From Gammaproteobacteria bacterium (lineage in GTDB: Bacteria > Pseudomonadota > Gammaproteobacteria > Steroidobacterales > Steroidobacteraceae), in assembly GCA_020029535.1 (NCBI GenBank), contig JAIBJM010000063.1:1-33423 (forward strand): a stretch of 33,423 nucleotides of DNA, read 5' to 3'. Below the pieces are notes generated by a model. That model worked only from the letters and a program-made list of their open reading frames with translations, was not told where the DNA came from and ran no database searches. Shown here in pieces: positions 17,238 through 27,431 of the stretch. Position 1 is the first letter of the stretch; each line of letters starts with the position of its first letter. The position numbers and the translations under genes were made by a program.

Positions 17238-17836
17238 GGGCGCTTCTCCGCATCCATCTTGACGATGCGCACGCGGTCGGCGGCACGCACGGCCACCTGG
17301 GCATTGATGTCCTGGACCTTGAGGCCCGGACGCTTGCGCATGGTCAGCGCAATGGCGGCAATGATCGCCACCAGCAGCAGAATGGCCGCGATTTCGATCG
17401 GATAGGCATAGCGGGTGAACAGCGCCACGCCGAGTTCCCGGGTGTTGCTGTAACCGGCCGGCAGCGGTGCCGCACCCTGGGTGGCGTCCACGCCCAGCTG
17501 CTTCGCGACGATGACACCGACGATCTCGAAGATCACGATGCCGGTGGTCAGTGCGCCCAGCCAGGCATGACGGGTGAAGCCGCTGCGCAGCTGCTCGAGA
17601 TTGATGTCCAGCATCATCACCACGAACAGGAACAGCACCATCACCGCGCCGACGTACACCAGTACCAGCACGATGGCGAGGAATTCGGCTTCGATCAGCA
17701 GCCACAGCACGGCGCTGGTGAAGAAGCACAGCACCAGCGACAGCGCCGAGTGCACCGGATTGCGCGACAGGATCACGCCCAGTCCTGCAGCCACCAGGAT
17801 GGCGGCGAAGGCGTAGAAAAGAATCTGTACCAGCAC
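17234..17836 (-). CDS. nuoJ: NADH-quinone oxidoreductase subunit J
   Basis: NuoJ is a 200-residue, five-helix membrane subunit whose third helix changes conformation during complex I turnover. Conserved stretches are [18 protein letters not shown] and [20 protein letters not shown]. The start is GTG at 17836 with AGGAG about 8 nt upstream, which fits the family N-terminus [11 protein letters not shown]. It follows nuoI after 15 nt, the longest gap inside this part of the operon, and overlaps nuoK. Confidence 0.95.
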   Translation of the reverse strand: MLVQILFYAFAAILVAAGLGVILSRNPVHSALSLVLCFFTSAVLWLLIEAEFLAIVLVLVYVGAVMVLFLFVVMMLDINLEQLRSGFTRHAWLGALTTGIVIFEIVGVIVAKQLGVDATQGAAPLPAGYSNTRELGVALFTRYAYPIEIAAILLLVAIIAAIALTMRKRPGLKVQDINAQVAVRAADRVRIVKMDAEKRP

Positions 17837-17851
17837 TGCCCCTCTCCTGCT

Positions 17852-18337
17852 CTAGCGGTAGAGTGCGTCGGCAGCCTTGTCGGCTGCGATCATCGCTTCA
17901 TACCGCTCGCCCACTGCCAGCAGCTTGTCCTTGCTCATGATGTTCTCGCCGCGATGTTCCATGTGGTACTCGTGGATGCGCGTCTCGACGATGGCGTCCA
18001 CCGGGCAGGCTTCCTCGCAGAAACCGCAGTAGATGCACTTGAACAGATCGATGTCGTAGCGGCTGGTGCGGCGCGTGCCGTCGGCGGCCACCTCGGATTC
18101 AATGGTGATGGCCAGCGCCGGACACACCGCTTCGCACAGCTTGCAGGCTATGCAGCGCTCTTCGCCGTTCGGATAGCGGCGCAGCGCGTGCAGGCCGCGG
18201 AAACGCACCGACTGCGGTGTCTTCTCTTCCGGATAGTTGATGGTGACCTTGCGCCGGAACAGCGAACGGAGGGTCAGCCACAGGCCGGCAAGGAGTTCGG
18301 TCAGCAGGAAGGTCTTGATTGGATTCACAATGGCCAT
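17852..18337 (-). CDS. nuoI: NADH-quinone oxidoreductase subunit I (2x[4Fe-4S] ferredoxin-like)
   Basis: NuoI carries clusters N6a and N6b on the electron path toward NuoB. The 161 residues contain two complete CxxCxxCxxxCP motifs: Cys62, 65, 68, 72 and Cys101, 104, 107, 111. The N-terminal helix ([13 protein letters not shown]) anchors it to the membrane arm. The start is the ATG at 18337, which overlaps the nuoH stop (TGATG). The frame is open for another 160 codons upstream, but that part shadows nuoH. Confidence 0.97.
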   Translation of the reverse strand: MAIVNPIKTFLLTELLAGLWLTLRSLFRRKVTINYPEEKTPQSVRFRGLHALRRYPNGEERCIACKLCEAVCPALAITIESEVAADGTRRTSRYDIDLFKCIYCGFCEEACPVDAIVETRIHEYHMEHRGENIMSKDKLLAVGERYEAMIAADKAADALYR

Positions 18338-19422
18338 CAGGCGCTCCAGGGTCCGACTTTCAGCCACACCATCAGGCCCTCGACCGCGATCCAGACGATG
18401 GTCACCGGGATCAGCACCTTCCAGCCCAGACGCATGATCTGGTCGTAGCGATAGCGCGGGAAGGTGGCGCGCAGCCACAGGAACACGCACAGCCACAGGA
18501 AGATCTTCAGCACCAGCCAGTGCGTGCCATCGCCGAGCAGTGCGCCCAGCACCGGCACCTGGCGGATGGCGCTGTCGGCAGCGAGGTAGCCATCCAGCGG
18601 GCTCAGCCAGCCGCCGAAGAAGAACACCGCGGTCAGCGCCGCGATCAGGATCATGTTGGCGTATTCGGCCAGGAAGAACAGCGCGAAGGCCATGCCTGAA
18701 TACTCGACGTGGAAACCCGCGACGATTTCCGATTCGCCCTCGGCCACGTCGAAGGGCGCGCGATTGGTTTCGGCCACGCCGGCGATGGCGTAGACCACGA
18801 ACAGCGGGAACAGCCAGAACCAGTTCCATGACAGCGCCGCGCCGCGCTGCTGGGTGACGATCTCGCCGAGATTCAGGCTCCCCGCCGCCATCAGTACGCC
18901 CACCAGTGCAAAGCCCATGGCGATTTCATAGGCGACCATCTGTGCCGCCGAGCGCATGGCGCCGAGAAAGGCGTACTTGGAGTTCGAAGCCCAGCCGGCC
19001 AGGATCACGCCGTACACACCCACCGAGGTCAGCGACAGCACGTACAGCAGACCCGCATCGACATTGGCGATGGCGTAGCCCGGCGCGATTGGCACCACGG
19101 CCCAGGTGGCGAAAGCCGGAATCAGCGCAATGGCCGGGGCCAGCCGGAACAGCACCTTGTTGGACTTCGCCGGGATGACGATTTCCTTGATCAGCAGCTT
19201 GATCACGTCGGCGAACGGCTGACCCAGACCGCCGGTGCCCGGCAGACCGAAGATGCGCACGCGGTTCGGACCGCGACGCAGCTGGATCCAGCCGATGAAC
19301 TTGCGTTCCCACAGCGTCAGGTAGGCCACCGACAGGATCAGCACGATGGTCAGGCCGACGATGACCAGCGTGGAGTGCATGAAGGCCGGAAGCATCTGCC
19401 ACTGGGTCTGCAGCCACTGCAT
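18337..19422 (-). CDS. nuoH: NADH-quinone oxidoreductase subunit H
   Basis: NuoH is the membrane subunit that forms the heel of complex I and part of the quinone chamber. It has 361 residues and eight or so membrane helices. Conserved segments are [32 protein letters not shown], the acidic loop [20 protein letters not shown] and [13 protein letters not shown]. The ATG at 19422 lies 2 nt after nuoG. The stop overlaps nuoI. Confidence 0.97.
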   Translation of the reverse strand: MQWLQTQWQMLPAFMHSTLVIVGLTIVLILSVAYLTLWERKFIGWIQLRRGPNRVRIFGLPGTGGLGQPFADVIKLLIKEIVIPAKSNKVLFRLAPAIALIPAFATWAVVPIAPGYAIANVDAGLLYVLSLTSVGVYGVILAGWASNSKYAFLGAMRSAAQMVAYEIAMGFALVGVLMAAGSLNLGEIVTQQRGAALSWNWFWLFPLFVVYAIAGVAETNRAPFDVAEGESEIVAGFHVEYSGMAFALFFLAEYANMILIAALTAVFFFGGWLSPLDGYLAADSAIRQVPVLGALLGDGTHWLVLKIFLWLCVFLWLRATFPRYRYDQIMRLGWKVLIPVTIVWIAVEGLMVWLKVGPWSA

Positions 19423-19424
19423 GC

Positions 19425-21592
19425 TCAGGCTCCCCTGCCCGCGCCGGCAACGCGCGTGCGCTGGAGAGAGGCGGCGCGACGCACCACCGGGTCGATCTGG
19501 TACATGGGTATGGCCAGCAGCTCATCGCTCCCGGAGGCCGTCGGCGCATGGCTGCTGTGGTAGCCGAGCCTGGGCGCGCTGTCGCAGTGCGCACGCAGCT
19601 CATCGCGCACCTGCTCCGAGGACTGGTAGTCGAAGCCCCGCAGGTCGAGGAGATTGCCCAGCACGCGCAGGATCTTCCAGCCCGGGCGCGAGCTGCCCAC
19701 AGGTTTGGCGGCGCCGGCAAAGCTCTGCCAGCGGCCTTCGAGGTTCACGTAAGTACCCGAGGTTTCGGCAAAAGTGCCGGCTGGCAGCAGTACATGTGCC
19801 ACCTGCTTCAGCGCATCGCTGGCATAGGGCGTGATGGCCACGACGAACTGCGCAGCACCCAGCGTCTTCAGCGCCGCTGACTGTGGCGCATCGGCCCAGG
19901 GTTCGACGCCGAACAGCAGCCAAGCGCCCAGCGGCGATTCCAGCATGCGGCGGGCATCGAGGCCCGCGGCCGAACGCGGCTTGCCGGCGGCGTCGCGATG
20001 CGGCACGGCGCCGGCCAGATGCGCGCCGGCGGCATTGCTGCCCTCAGCGAGTTCACCGAGGCTGGCACCAGTGGCAGCGGCCAGTGCGCGCGCCAGCGCG
20101 CGCAGGTCGGCGTAGCGGCCGTGATTGATGGCCAGTGCGCCCAGCCAGATCGCGCGGCGCTCGCCCGACTTCAGCGATGCGGCAATCGCGCTCTGCGCGT
20201 CGTTCGGCGTTACGCCGCTCAGCAGCGAACGCAGCGCCACCGGCGCTTCGGCGCCGTTCAGCGCAGCCATCAGCACGGCGGCCAGCTCGGCCACCAGATG
20301 CGGCGATTCGAGATAGCCGGCCACCGGGAACAGATAGTCGAAGCGCGCCGGATTGATGAAGCTGACGCGGGCGCCGGCCTGCGCGGCCTTGCGCACGCGA
20401 TGCGCCAGGATGGGCAGCTCATGGCGCAGATCCGAACCCACCACCAGCAATGCATTCAGGCCATCCACCGCGGCCACTGGCAGTCCCAGCGCGGGCGCAA
20501 TGGCATCGCCATCCTGGTCGCGGAAATCGCGCTGACGCAGGCGGTGGTCAATGTTGTCGGTGCCGAGGCCCGCTGCGAGACGGTTCAGCAGATACAGTTC
20601 CTCGACCGTGCTTGACGCATGGCCCAGCACGCCCAGCGCATGGGCGCCGCGCTGCTGTGCCACCTGCTGCAGTCCCTGCGCGGCTGCGGCCAGCGCGGTT
20701 TCCCAGTCGGCCTCGCGCCAGCTGCCATCGGCCTGACGCAGCATGGGCACGTTCAGGCGGTCGTCGCTGTACACGCCTTCGTAGCTGAAACGGTCGCGGT
20801 CGGAAATCCAGGTCTCATTGATTGCTTCGCAGGGCCGCGGCACCACGCGCATCAGCCTGCCGCGCAGCACATGGCCGTACAGCTGCGAACCGACACCGTC
20901 ATGCGGCGAGATCAGCGGCGCCTGCGTCATTTCCCAGGCGCGGGCACGGAAACGGAACGGCTTGCTGTTCAGAGCGCCCACCGGGCACAGATCGATGATG
21001 TTGCCCGACAGTTCGTGATCGACGCTCTTTTCGATGAAGGTGCCGATCTCCATGGTCTCGCCGCGACCCGTGGTGCCCAGTTCCTGGATGCCGGCCACGT
21101 CCTGGCCGAAGCGCACGCAGCGGGTGCAGTGGATGCAGCGGGTCATGTCGGTGGAGACCAGTGGACCCAGGTTCTTGTCCTTCACCACGCGCTTGCCTTC
21201 GTTGTAGCGCGAGATGTCGCGGCCATAGCCCATGGCCAGATCCTGCAGCTCGCACTCCCCGCCCTGATCGCAGATCGGGCAGTCCAGCGGATGGTTGATC
21301 AGCAGGAATTCCATCGTGGCACGCTGCGCACCGATGGCCTTGGGCGAACGCGTGAAGATCTTCATGCCCTCCATCACCGGCGTTGCGCAGGCCGGCAGTG
21401 GCTTGGGCGCCTTCTCCACTTCGACCAGGCACATGCGGCAGTTGGCCGCGATGGGCAGCTTGTCGTGATAGCAGAAGCGCGGAATGTAGACGTCATGGGC
21501 GTCGGTGACGCGGATGATCATCTCGCCCTTGCGGGCCTTGATCGGCGTGCCGTTGACCTCGATGTTGACGAGGTCGCTCGGGGTGGGTTCGC

Positions 21593-21596
<4 letters not shown>
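19425..21596 (-). CDS. nuoG: NADH-quinone oxidoreductase subunit G
   Basis: NuoG is the large Fe-S subunit of the peripheral arm, 723 residues. It begins with a [2Fe-2S] ferredoxin domain (Cys42, 53, 56, 70). Next comes the His-Cys3 [4Fe-4S] ligand set (His102, Cys106, 109, 115), then a [4Fe-4S] set at Cys154, 157, 160 and 204. A molybdopterin-oxidoreductase-like domain with no cofactor role fills the C-terminal two thirds. The ATG at 21596 is chosen because it overlaps the nuoF stop (ATGA) and gives the ferredoxin N-terminus; the frame extends 33 codons further into nuoF. I do not see a second complete CxxC set for the optional N7 cluster. Confidence 0.96.
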
Positions 21597-22902
<1,306 letters not shown>

Positions 22903-22903
<1 letters not shown>

Positions 22904-23406
22904 CACTTCAGCTCGTCGAGGATCTTGTCGATCTTCTCGGTGGTCAGGTGCTCATGGAAATGATGGTCCACCATCAGCATCGGCGCGCCGGTGCAGGCGG
23001 CCAGGCATTCCTCTTCCTGCTTGAAGAAGATGCGGCCGTCGGCGGTACTCTCTCCCAGCCGGATGCCCAGACGCTGTTCCACATGCGCCACCAGGTCTTC
23101 GGCGCCGCGCAGCATGCAGGCGATGTTGGTGCAGATGCTGAGGTGATGCCGGCCGCAGGGATGCGTCTCGAACATCGAATAGAAACTGGCCACCTCGTAC
23201 ACCTGGATGGGCGGGAGCTTGAGGTATTCGGCGATGGCGTCCATCAGCGGCGTGGTCAGATACCCGTTGTTCTGCTCCTGCGCGAGGCGCAGCGCCGAGA
23301 TCACGGCCGAACGCTGCCGTCCCGGCGGGAACCTGGCCACCCAGTGATCGATTTCCTGGCGCGTGTGCTCGGAGAGCACGGCGCCATCGCCAGCCGGTGC
23401 ATTCAT
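22903..23406 (-). CDS. nuoE: NADH-quinone oxidoreductase subunit E ([2Fe-2S])
   Basis: NuoE is a thioredoxin-fold subunit carrying cluster N1a, beside NuoF. It has 167 residues, with ligands Cys92 and Cys97 (CTNIAC) and Cys134 and Cys138 (CLAAC), and the helical N-terminus ending [13 protein letters not shown]. The ATG at 23406 overlaps the original nuoD stop by one base (TGATG), the normal operon junction. Because of the deletion in nuoD, the nuoE frame is now continuous with nuoD from 24501, so an automatic caller would report one 532-residue protein. The independent nuoE start and coding sequence are intact, so separate NuoE may still be made if ribosomes reinitiate here. Confidence 0.93.
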
Positions 23407-24501
23407 CAGCGGTCGATCTCCCCGAACACGATGTCCTGCGTGCCGATCACGGCCACCACCTTCCGGCACGCAGTAGCCCTCGGTCATGAACTTGAAGTGA
23501 TGGATCAGCGATTCCATGTCGCCCTTCATCTGCTCGCGGCGCGGCGCGCGCACCTTGGCGTCGTCGATCATCACCGGGCCCGGATTCTGGCGCAGCCAGT
23601 CCACGCACTGCTTGACGATGCGGTTGGACTGACGCATCTCCTCGATGCGCACCAGGTAGCGGTCGTAGCAGTCGCCGTTGACGCCCACCGGAATATCGAA
23701 GTCCATGCGGTCATACACTTCGTACGACTGCTTCTTGCGCAAGTCCCAGGCAATGCCCGAACCGCGCAGCATCGGGCCGGTGAAGCCCAGCTGCAGGGCT
23801 CTCTCGGGGGTGACAACGCCGATGTTCACCGTGCGCTGCTTCCAGATGCGGTTGTCGGTCAGCAGTGTTTCGTATTCGTCCACGCAGGCCGGGAAGCGGC
23901 GGGTGAAATCCTCGATGAAATCCAGCATTGACCCGGCGCGCGCGGCGTTGAGCCGGTCGGCATCGGCCTGGCTGCGCCAGCGTGAAGCCTGGTAGCGTGG
24001 CATTACGGCCGGCAGATCGCGGTGCACGCCGCCCGGACGGTAATAGGTGGCGTGCATGCGGGTGCCCGACACCGCTTCGTAGCAGTCCATCAGGTCTTCA
24101 CGCTCGCGGAAGCAGAACAGGAATATGGTCATCGCGCCGATGTCGAGACCGTGCGCGCCCAGCCACATCAGGTGGTTCAGGATGCGGGTGATCTCGTCGA
24201 ACATGGTGCGGATGTACTGCGCGCGCAGCGGCGGCTTGATGCCCAGCAGCTGTTCGATGGCCAGCACATAGGCGTGCTCGTTGCACATCATCGACACGTA
24301 GTCGAGGCGATCCATGTAGCCGATGGACTGGTTGAACGGTTTGGACTCGGCCAGCTTCTCGGTGCCCCGGTGCAGCAGACCGATGTGCGGATCGGCCTTC
24401 TGGATCACCTCGCCGTCCATCTCCAGCACCAGGCGCAGCACGCCGTGCGCGGCCGGATGTTGCGGACCGAAATTCATGGTCAGGTTGCGGATCTCGGTCA
24501 T
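23406..24501 (-). pseudogene. nuoD: nuoD with internal deletion and frameshift (complex I 49-kDa subunit)
   Basis: NuoD forms the quinone site with NuoB and NuoH. Residues 1-347 are normal and include [10 protein letters not shown] with His19 and MDRLDY with Tyr68, both at the quinone head-group site. At 23461/23460 the frame passes directly from VPE into an out-of-frame tail, [17 protein letters not shown], and then into NuoE. Read in the other frame, the same bases give [17 protein letters not shown] and a stop at 23408-23406, which is the authentic NuoD C-terminus. About 52 codons of conserved sequence that normally lie between are absent (an expected segment like PKGEFGVYL and RAPGFAHL). 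The missing length is 3n+2. Only about 364 of some 417 residues remain. This is either a real mutation or an assembly or sequencing error. The combined open frame is 22903-24501. Confidence 0.9.
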
Positions 24502-25196
24502 GTCTTTGATCCCACCGGCCGGTCATGCAGTTCCGGCTCATGGCGGTTGTCATGACGGATCACGCGTGGCACCAGCGTGCGCGGCTCGATGGTCACCGGC
24601 TCGTACACCACACGCTGCTGCGTGGCGTCGTAGCGCACTTCGACATTGCCGATCAGCGGGAAGTCCTTGCGGAACGGATGGCCGATGAAACCGTAGTCGG
24701 TGAGTATGCGGCGCAGATCCGGATGGCCGCGGAAGTAGATGCCATACAGGTCGAAGGCCTCGCGTTCGAACCAGTTGGCCGAGGCCCATATGTCGCACAG
24801 CGAATCGACGCAGGGGTCTTCATCGCCTTCGCAGAACACGCGCAGTCGCAGGCGGCGGTTGTGCGTCAGCGACAGCAGCTGGCAGACCACGGCGAAACGC
24901 TGCGACGGCGCGGCGGTCGGCGATGCGCCACGATTGACGCCGCGGCTGAAACCGGTCACCGAGGCGCTGGCGGTGTTCCATTCATCGCAGCCATAGCCCA
25001 GATAGTCGAGGCCCGCAGCGTCGATCAGCATCTCGAACTTCAACTGCGGATCGTCGCGCAGTATGCGCGCGACCGAAAGCAGATCGGCGGAAGCCACATC
25101 CACGGCCAGCGCATCGGTGGACGCGCCGTACCGGATCAGCTTGTCGCCGACGGCGCTTTGCAGTTGGGCAGCCAGGAGTTCGAATGAGCCGGACAT
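24498..25196 (-). CDS. nuoC: NADH-quinone oxidoreductase subunit C
   Basis: NuoC is the 30-kDa peripheral-arm subunit next to NuoD. It is a separate gene here, unlike the NuoCD fusion of E. coli. The 232 residues contain the signature [22 protein letters not shown] with [17 protein letters not shown], and a C-terminal [15 protein letters not shown] tail. A short [10 protein letters not shown] insertion near residues 80-95 is of a type I associate with Xanthomonadales NuoC, from memory. The start at 25196 is 3 nt after nuoB. The stop overlaps nuoD (ATGA). Confidence 0.96.
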   Translation of the reverse strand: MSGSFELLAAQLQSAVGDKLIRYGASTDALAVDVASADLLSVARILRDDPQLKFEMLIDAAGLDYLGYGCDEWNTASASVTGFSRGVNRGASPTAAPSQRFAVVCQLLSLTHNRRLRLRVFCEGDEDPCVDSLCDIWASANWFEREAFDLYGIYFRGHPDLRRILTDYGFIGHPFRKDFPLIGNVEVRYDATQQRVVYEPVTIEPRTLVPRVIRHDNRHEPELHDRPVGSKT

Positions 25197-25199
25197 TGT

Positions 25200-25712
25200 T
25201 CAGGCTGCCGCCGCGGCGCCCTGCCGCTCGATCTTGCGCTGCAGCTGGATGATGCCGTACAGCAACGCCTCGGCAGTGGGCGGGCAGCCCGGTACATAGA
25301 TATCCACCGGCACGATACGGTCGCAGCCGCGCACGACGGCATAGGAATAATGGTAATAGCCGCCGCCATTGGCGCAGGAACCCATGCTGATGACCCAGCG
25401 CGGCTCGGGCATCTGGTCGTACACCTTGCGCAGCGCCGGCGCCATCTTGTTGACCAGCGTGCCGGCCACGATCATCACGTCGGACTGGCGCGGGCTGGGA
25501 CGGAACACCACGCCAAAACGGTCCAGGTCGTAGCGCGAAGCGCCGGCGTGCATCATTTCAACGGCGCAGCAGGCCAGACCGAAGGTCATCGGCCACAGCG
25601 AACCGGTGCGGGCCCAACCGACCAGGCTGTCCAGCTGGGTGGTCAGGAAGCCGCGCTGCGCAAAACCCTCGGGGCCGCCAACCGCTTCACCTGTCGGGGC
25701 ATTCAATCCCAT
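25200..25712 (-). CDS. nuoB: NADH-quinone oxidoreductase subunit B (cluster N2)
   Basis: NuoB holds the terminal [4Fe-4S] cluster N2 that reduces quinone. In the 170-residue protein the ligands are the tandem Cys48-Cys49 ([10 protein letters not shown]), Cys113 (MGSCANGGG) and Cys143 (VPGCPPT). The ATG at 25712 is chosen: it gives the usual MGLN-type short N-terminus and overlaps the nuoA end by 10 nt. The frame stays open 37 codons further but that stretch is nuoA in another frame. Confidence 0.97.
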   Translation of the reverse strand: MGLNAPTGEAVGGPEGFAQRGFLTTQLDSLVGWARTGSLWPMTFGLACCAVEMMHAGASRYDLDRFGVVFRPSPRQSDVMIVAGTLVNKMAPALRKVYDQMPEPRWVISMGSCANGGGYYHYSYAVVRGCDRIVPVDIYVPGCPPTAEALLYGIIQLQRKIERQGAAAAA

Positions 25713-26071
25713 TCCAGCGCCCCCTTCTTCCATTCGTAGATGAAACCGATGACCAGGATGCTGAGGAAGATTGCCATTACCACCAGGCCGTAGCCTGCGG
25801 TCTGATTGAGAGTCACCGCCCACGGAAACAGGAAGGCGATTTCCAGATCAAAGACAATGAACAGGATGGCGACCAGGTAGTAGCGCACATCGAAGCGTGC
25901 GCGGGAATCCTCGAAGGCTTCAAAGCCGCATTCATAAGGAGAGAGCTTCTCGGCGTCGTTGCGGCGACGCGAGCTGAGGCGTCCGAAAAATGTGCCCAGA
26001 GCGAGCAGCAAACCCGCCAGCAATGTCGCCAGCGTCAGGAAAATCAGGATTGGCAGGTAGTTTGCGAGCAT
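25703..26071 (-). CDS. nuoA: NADH-quinone oxidoreductase subunit A
   Basis: NuoA is a three-helix membrane subunit at the quinone-entry end of complex I and the first gene of the operon. The 122 residues contain [16 protein letters not shown] and the second-helix motif [15 protein letters not shown]. The ATG at 26071 ([11 protein letters not shown]) matches relatives. A TTG at 26089 and a GTG at 26080 are in frame, but the TTG lies inside the T-tract of an upstream terminator. The start codon is only 16 nt beyond that T-tract, so any promoter must lie upstream of the hairpin. Confidence 0.95.
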   Translation of the reverse strand: MLANYLPILIFLTLATLLAGLLLALGTFFGRLSSRRRNDAEKLSPYECGFEAFEDSRARFDVRYYLVAILFIVFDLEIAFLFPWAVTLNQTAGYGLVVMAIFLSILVIGFIYEWKKGALEWD

Positions 26072-26087
26072 CCAGATCACCAGTATC

Positions 26088-26117
26088 AAAAAGGGCGGTC
26101 AGCCATCTGCCCCGCCC
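26088..26117 (-). terminator. Intrinsic terminator-like hairpin between tRNA-Leu and nuoA
   Basis: A GGGCGG/CCGCCC stem (26117-26112 with 26098-26093), extended by CAG/CTG inside its loop, runs into five T residues (26092-26088). It would end the tpiA-secG-tRNA-Leu transcript. It could also form at the 5' end of the nuo mRNA. Confidence 0.75.
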
Positions 26118-26124
26118 CGCTGTG

Positions 26125-26130
26125 ATTCTA
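26125..26130 (-). promoter_or_regulatory. Possible -10 element of a nuo promoter
   Basis: A TAGAAT hexamer lies between tRNA-Leu and the terminator hairpin. It is identical to the -10 of the rpsO, rimP and tRNA-fMet promoters. No recognisable -35 is found 16-18 nt upstream, where the tRNA 3' end lies. A start near 26118 would place the hairpin at the very 5' end of the nuo mRNA. Confidence 0.3.
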
Positions 26131-26140
26131 CAGAAACCTC

Positions 26141-26225
26141 TGGTGCCGACGGGGAGATTCGAACTCCCACACCTTGCGGCGCTAGCCCCTCAAGCTAGTG
26201 TGTCTACCAGTTCCACCACGTCGGC
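26141..26225 (-). tRNA. tRNA-Leu (anticodon GAG)
   Basis: This is an 85-nt class II tRNA with encoded CCA. The acceptor stem GCCGACG/CGTCGGC is perfect. The anticodon stem CTAGC/GCTAG flanks TTGAGGG (GAG, reading CUC and CUU). It has a long variable arm and a T-arm GGGAG-TTCGAAT-CTCCC. It sits 15 nt after secG with no terminator between, so it is probably processed from the secG transcript, as in the E. coli secG-leuU order. Confidence 0.97.
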
Positions 26226-26240
26226 AACATTGCGAATTCT

Positions 26241-26591
26241 TTAATTGCCAGCCGGCGCCGGCGGTGCCGTATCCAGCGGCGCAGCGGGAGCCGGTGTCGG
26301 CGCGACCGGTGCGGGTGAGTCTTTCAGCGTGTCGAGTACGCTGGACGGCCCGGCAACCGTGCGCTGACCCATATATGCCAGCGCCAGACTGGTGGCCATG
26401 AAGATGGCGGCCAGTACGGCGGTTGCGCGCGACAGCGCGGTGCGCGCACCGCGCGCGCCGAACACCGTGCCCGAGGCGCCGGAACCGAAACCGGCGCCGG
26501 CATCGGCGCCCTTGCCGCGTTGCACGAGCACCAGCGTGATGATGCCGGCGGCGCAAAAGAAATCGATGATGGTCAACAGCGTGTACAACAT
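26241..26591 (-). CDS. secG: Preprotein translocase subunit SecG
   Basis: SecG is a small membrane subunit of SecYEG that assists protein export. The 116 residues show two hydrophobic helices (TLLTIIDFFCAAGIITLVLVQ-like at the N-terminus and LAAIFMATSLALAYM further on). Between them is the conserved QRGKGADAGAGFGSGASGTVFGARG loop region. A Pro/Ala-rich C-terminal tail follows, common in SecG. The ATG at 26591 is 27 nt after tpiA; the two are a conserved pair. Confidence 0.95.
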   Translation of the reverse strand: MLYTLLTIIDFFCAAGIITLVLVQRGKGADAGAGFGSGASGTVFGARGARTALSRATAVLAAIFMATSLALAYMGQRTVAGPSSVLDTLKDSPAPVAPTPAPAAPLDTAPPAPAGN

Positions 26592-26618
26592 GTCGAAAGA
26601 TCCGTTTGGTGTTCTGAG

Positions 26619-27371
26619 CTAGGGCTGCGCAGCGGCGAGAATCGCCAGAAATTCGTCGGCTTTCAATGAAGCGCCGCCGATCAGGCCGCCATCGACATCG
26701 GACATCGCGAACAGCTCGCGTGCATTGCCGGTCTTGACGCTGCCGCCGTACAGGATGCGCAATTCGGCGGCGATCTTAGCATCCTGACCGGCCAGCCGCT
26801 GCCGGATGAAGGCATGGACATCCTGCGCCTGCTGGGGCGTCGCAGTGTGTCCGGTACCGATGGCCCATACGGGTTCGTAGGCAACCACGGCCTGCTCCAG
26901 AGACTGTATACCGCACAGGGTTACCACGGCATCCAGCTGGGCAGCGATGACCTGCTGGGTCTGGTTGGTCTCGCGCTCGGCCAGCGTTTCACCCACGCAC
27001 AGCACAGGTGCCAGTCCGCGGCTGTGCACGGCGACAAACTTGCGCGCCACCAGCGCATTGTCCTCGCCGTACAAAGTACGTCGCTCGGAATGCCCCACCA
27101 GCACGTAGTGGCATCCCACGTCCTTGAGCATGGCCGCCGAAACCTCGCCGGTGTAGGCGCCCTGCGCTTCGGCGCAGACGTTCTGTGCGCCCAGCACAAT
27201 TGCGCTGTCGCGCAACAGCCGGGCCATTTCATGCAGATAGACGAAGGGCGGACAGACGGCGCATTCGGCGCTGCTATCGGCGGCGCCAGCTACAATGGCT
27301 TCGATCAACGCGGCGTTGTCGGCGCGCGATCCATGCATTTTCCAGTTACCGATGACAGCTTTGCGTCGCAT
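26619..27371 (-). CDS. tpiA: Triosephosphate isomerase
   Basis: TpiA interconverts dihydroxyacetone phosphate and glyceraldehyde 3-phosphate. The 250-residue protein keeps all catalytic residues: Lys11 (NWKMHG), His94 (VGHSERR) and Glu166 (AYEPVWAIGTG), plus the phosphate-binding YGGSVK. The ATG at 27371 is chosen because it gives MRRKAVIGNWKM. The open frame begins 17 codons earlier, where it would run through the predicted promoter. It is the first gene after glmM with its own promoter. Confidence 0.97.
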   Translation of the reverse strand: MRRKAVIGNWKMHGSRADNAALIEAIVAGAADSSAECAVCPPFVYLHEMARLLRDSAIVLGAQNVCAEAQGAYTGEVSAAMLKDVGCHYVLVGHSERRTLYGEDNALVARKFVAVHSRGLAPVLCVGETLAERETNQTQQVIAAQLDAVVTLCGIQSLEQAVVAYEPVWAIGTGHTATPQQAQDVHAFIRQRLAGQDAKIAAELRILYGGSVKTGNARELFAMSDVDGGLIGGASLKADEFLAILAAAQP

Positions 27372-27393
27372 TGGCACCCTCGAGCGGCGCGCG

Positions 27394-27422
27394 ATGATAG
27401 CCACCGGCCCCGGCCGGCGCAA
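27394..27422 (-). promoter_or_regulatory. Predicted sigma70 promoter of tpiA-secG-tRNA-Leu
   Basis: A -35 TTGCGC (27422-27417) and a -10 TATCAT (27399-27394) are separated by 17 nt on the minus strand. A GC-only discriminator CGCGCGCC follows. The spacer contains the palindrome CCGGCCGGGGCCGG. Transcription would start near 27387, about 16 nt before the tpiA ATG. Confidence 0.6.
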
Positions 27423-27431
27423 TGCAGCGCG

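Noticed and set aside
17852-18829. NuoI extended to 325 residues
   Set aside because: The upstream part overlaps nuoH and has no membrane or Fe-S features. The ATG at 18337 forms a TGATG junction and gives the standard 161-residue NuoI.
23440-23470. Programmed ribosomal frameshift in nuoD
   Set aside because: No slippery heptamer is seen, and a frameshift would not restore the roughly 50 missing conserved codons.
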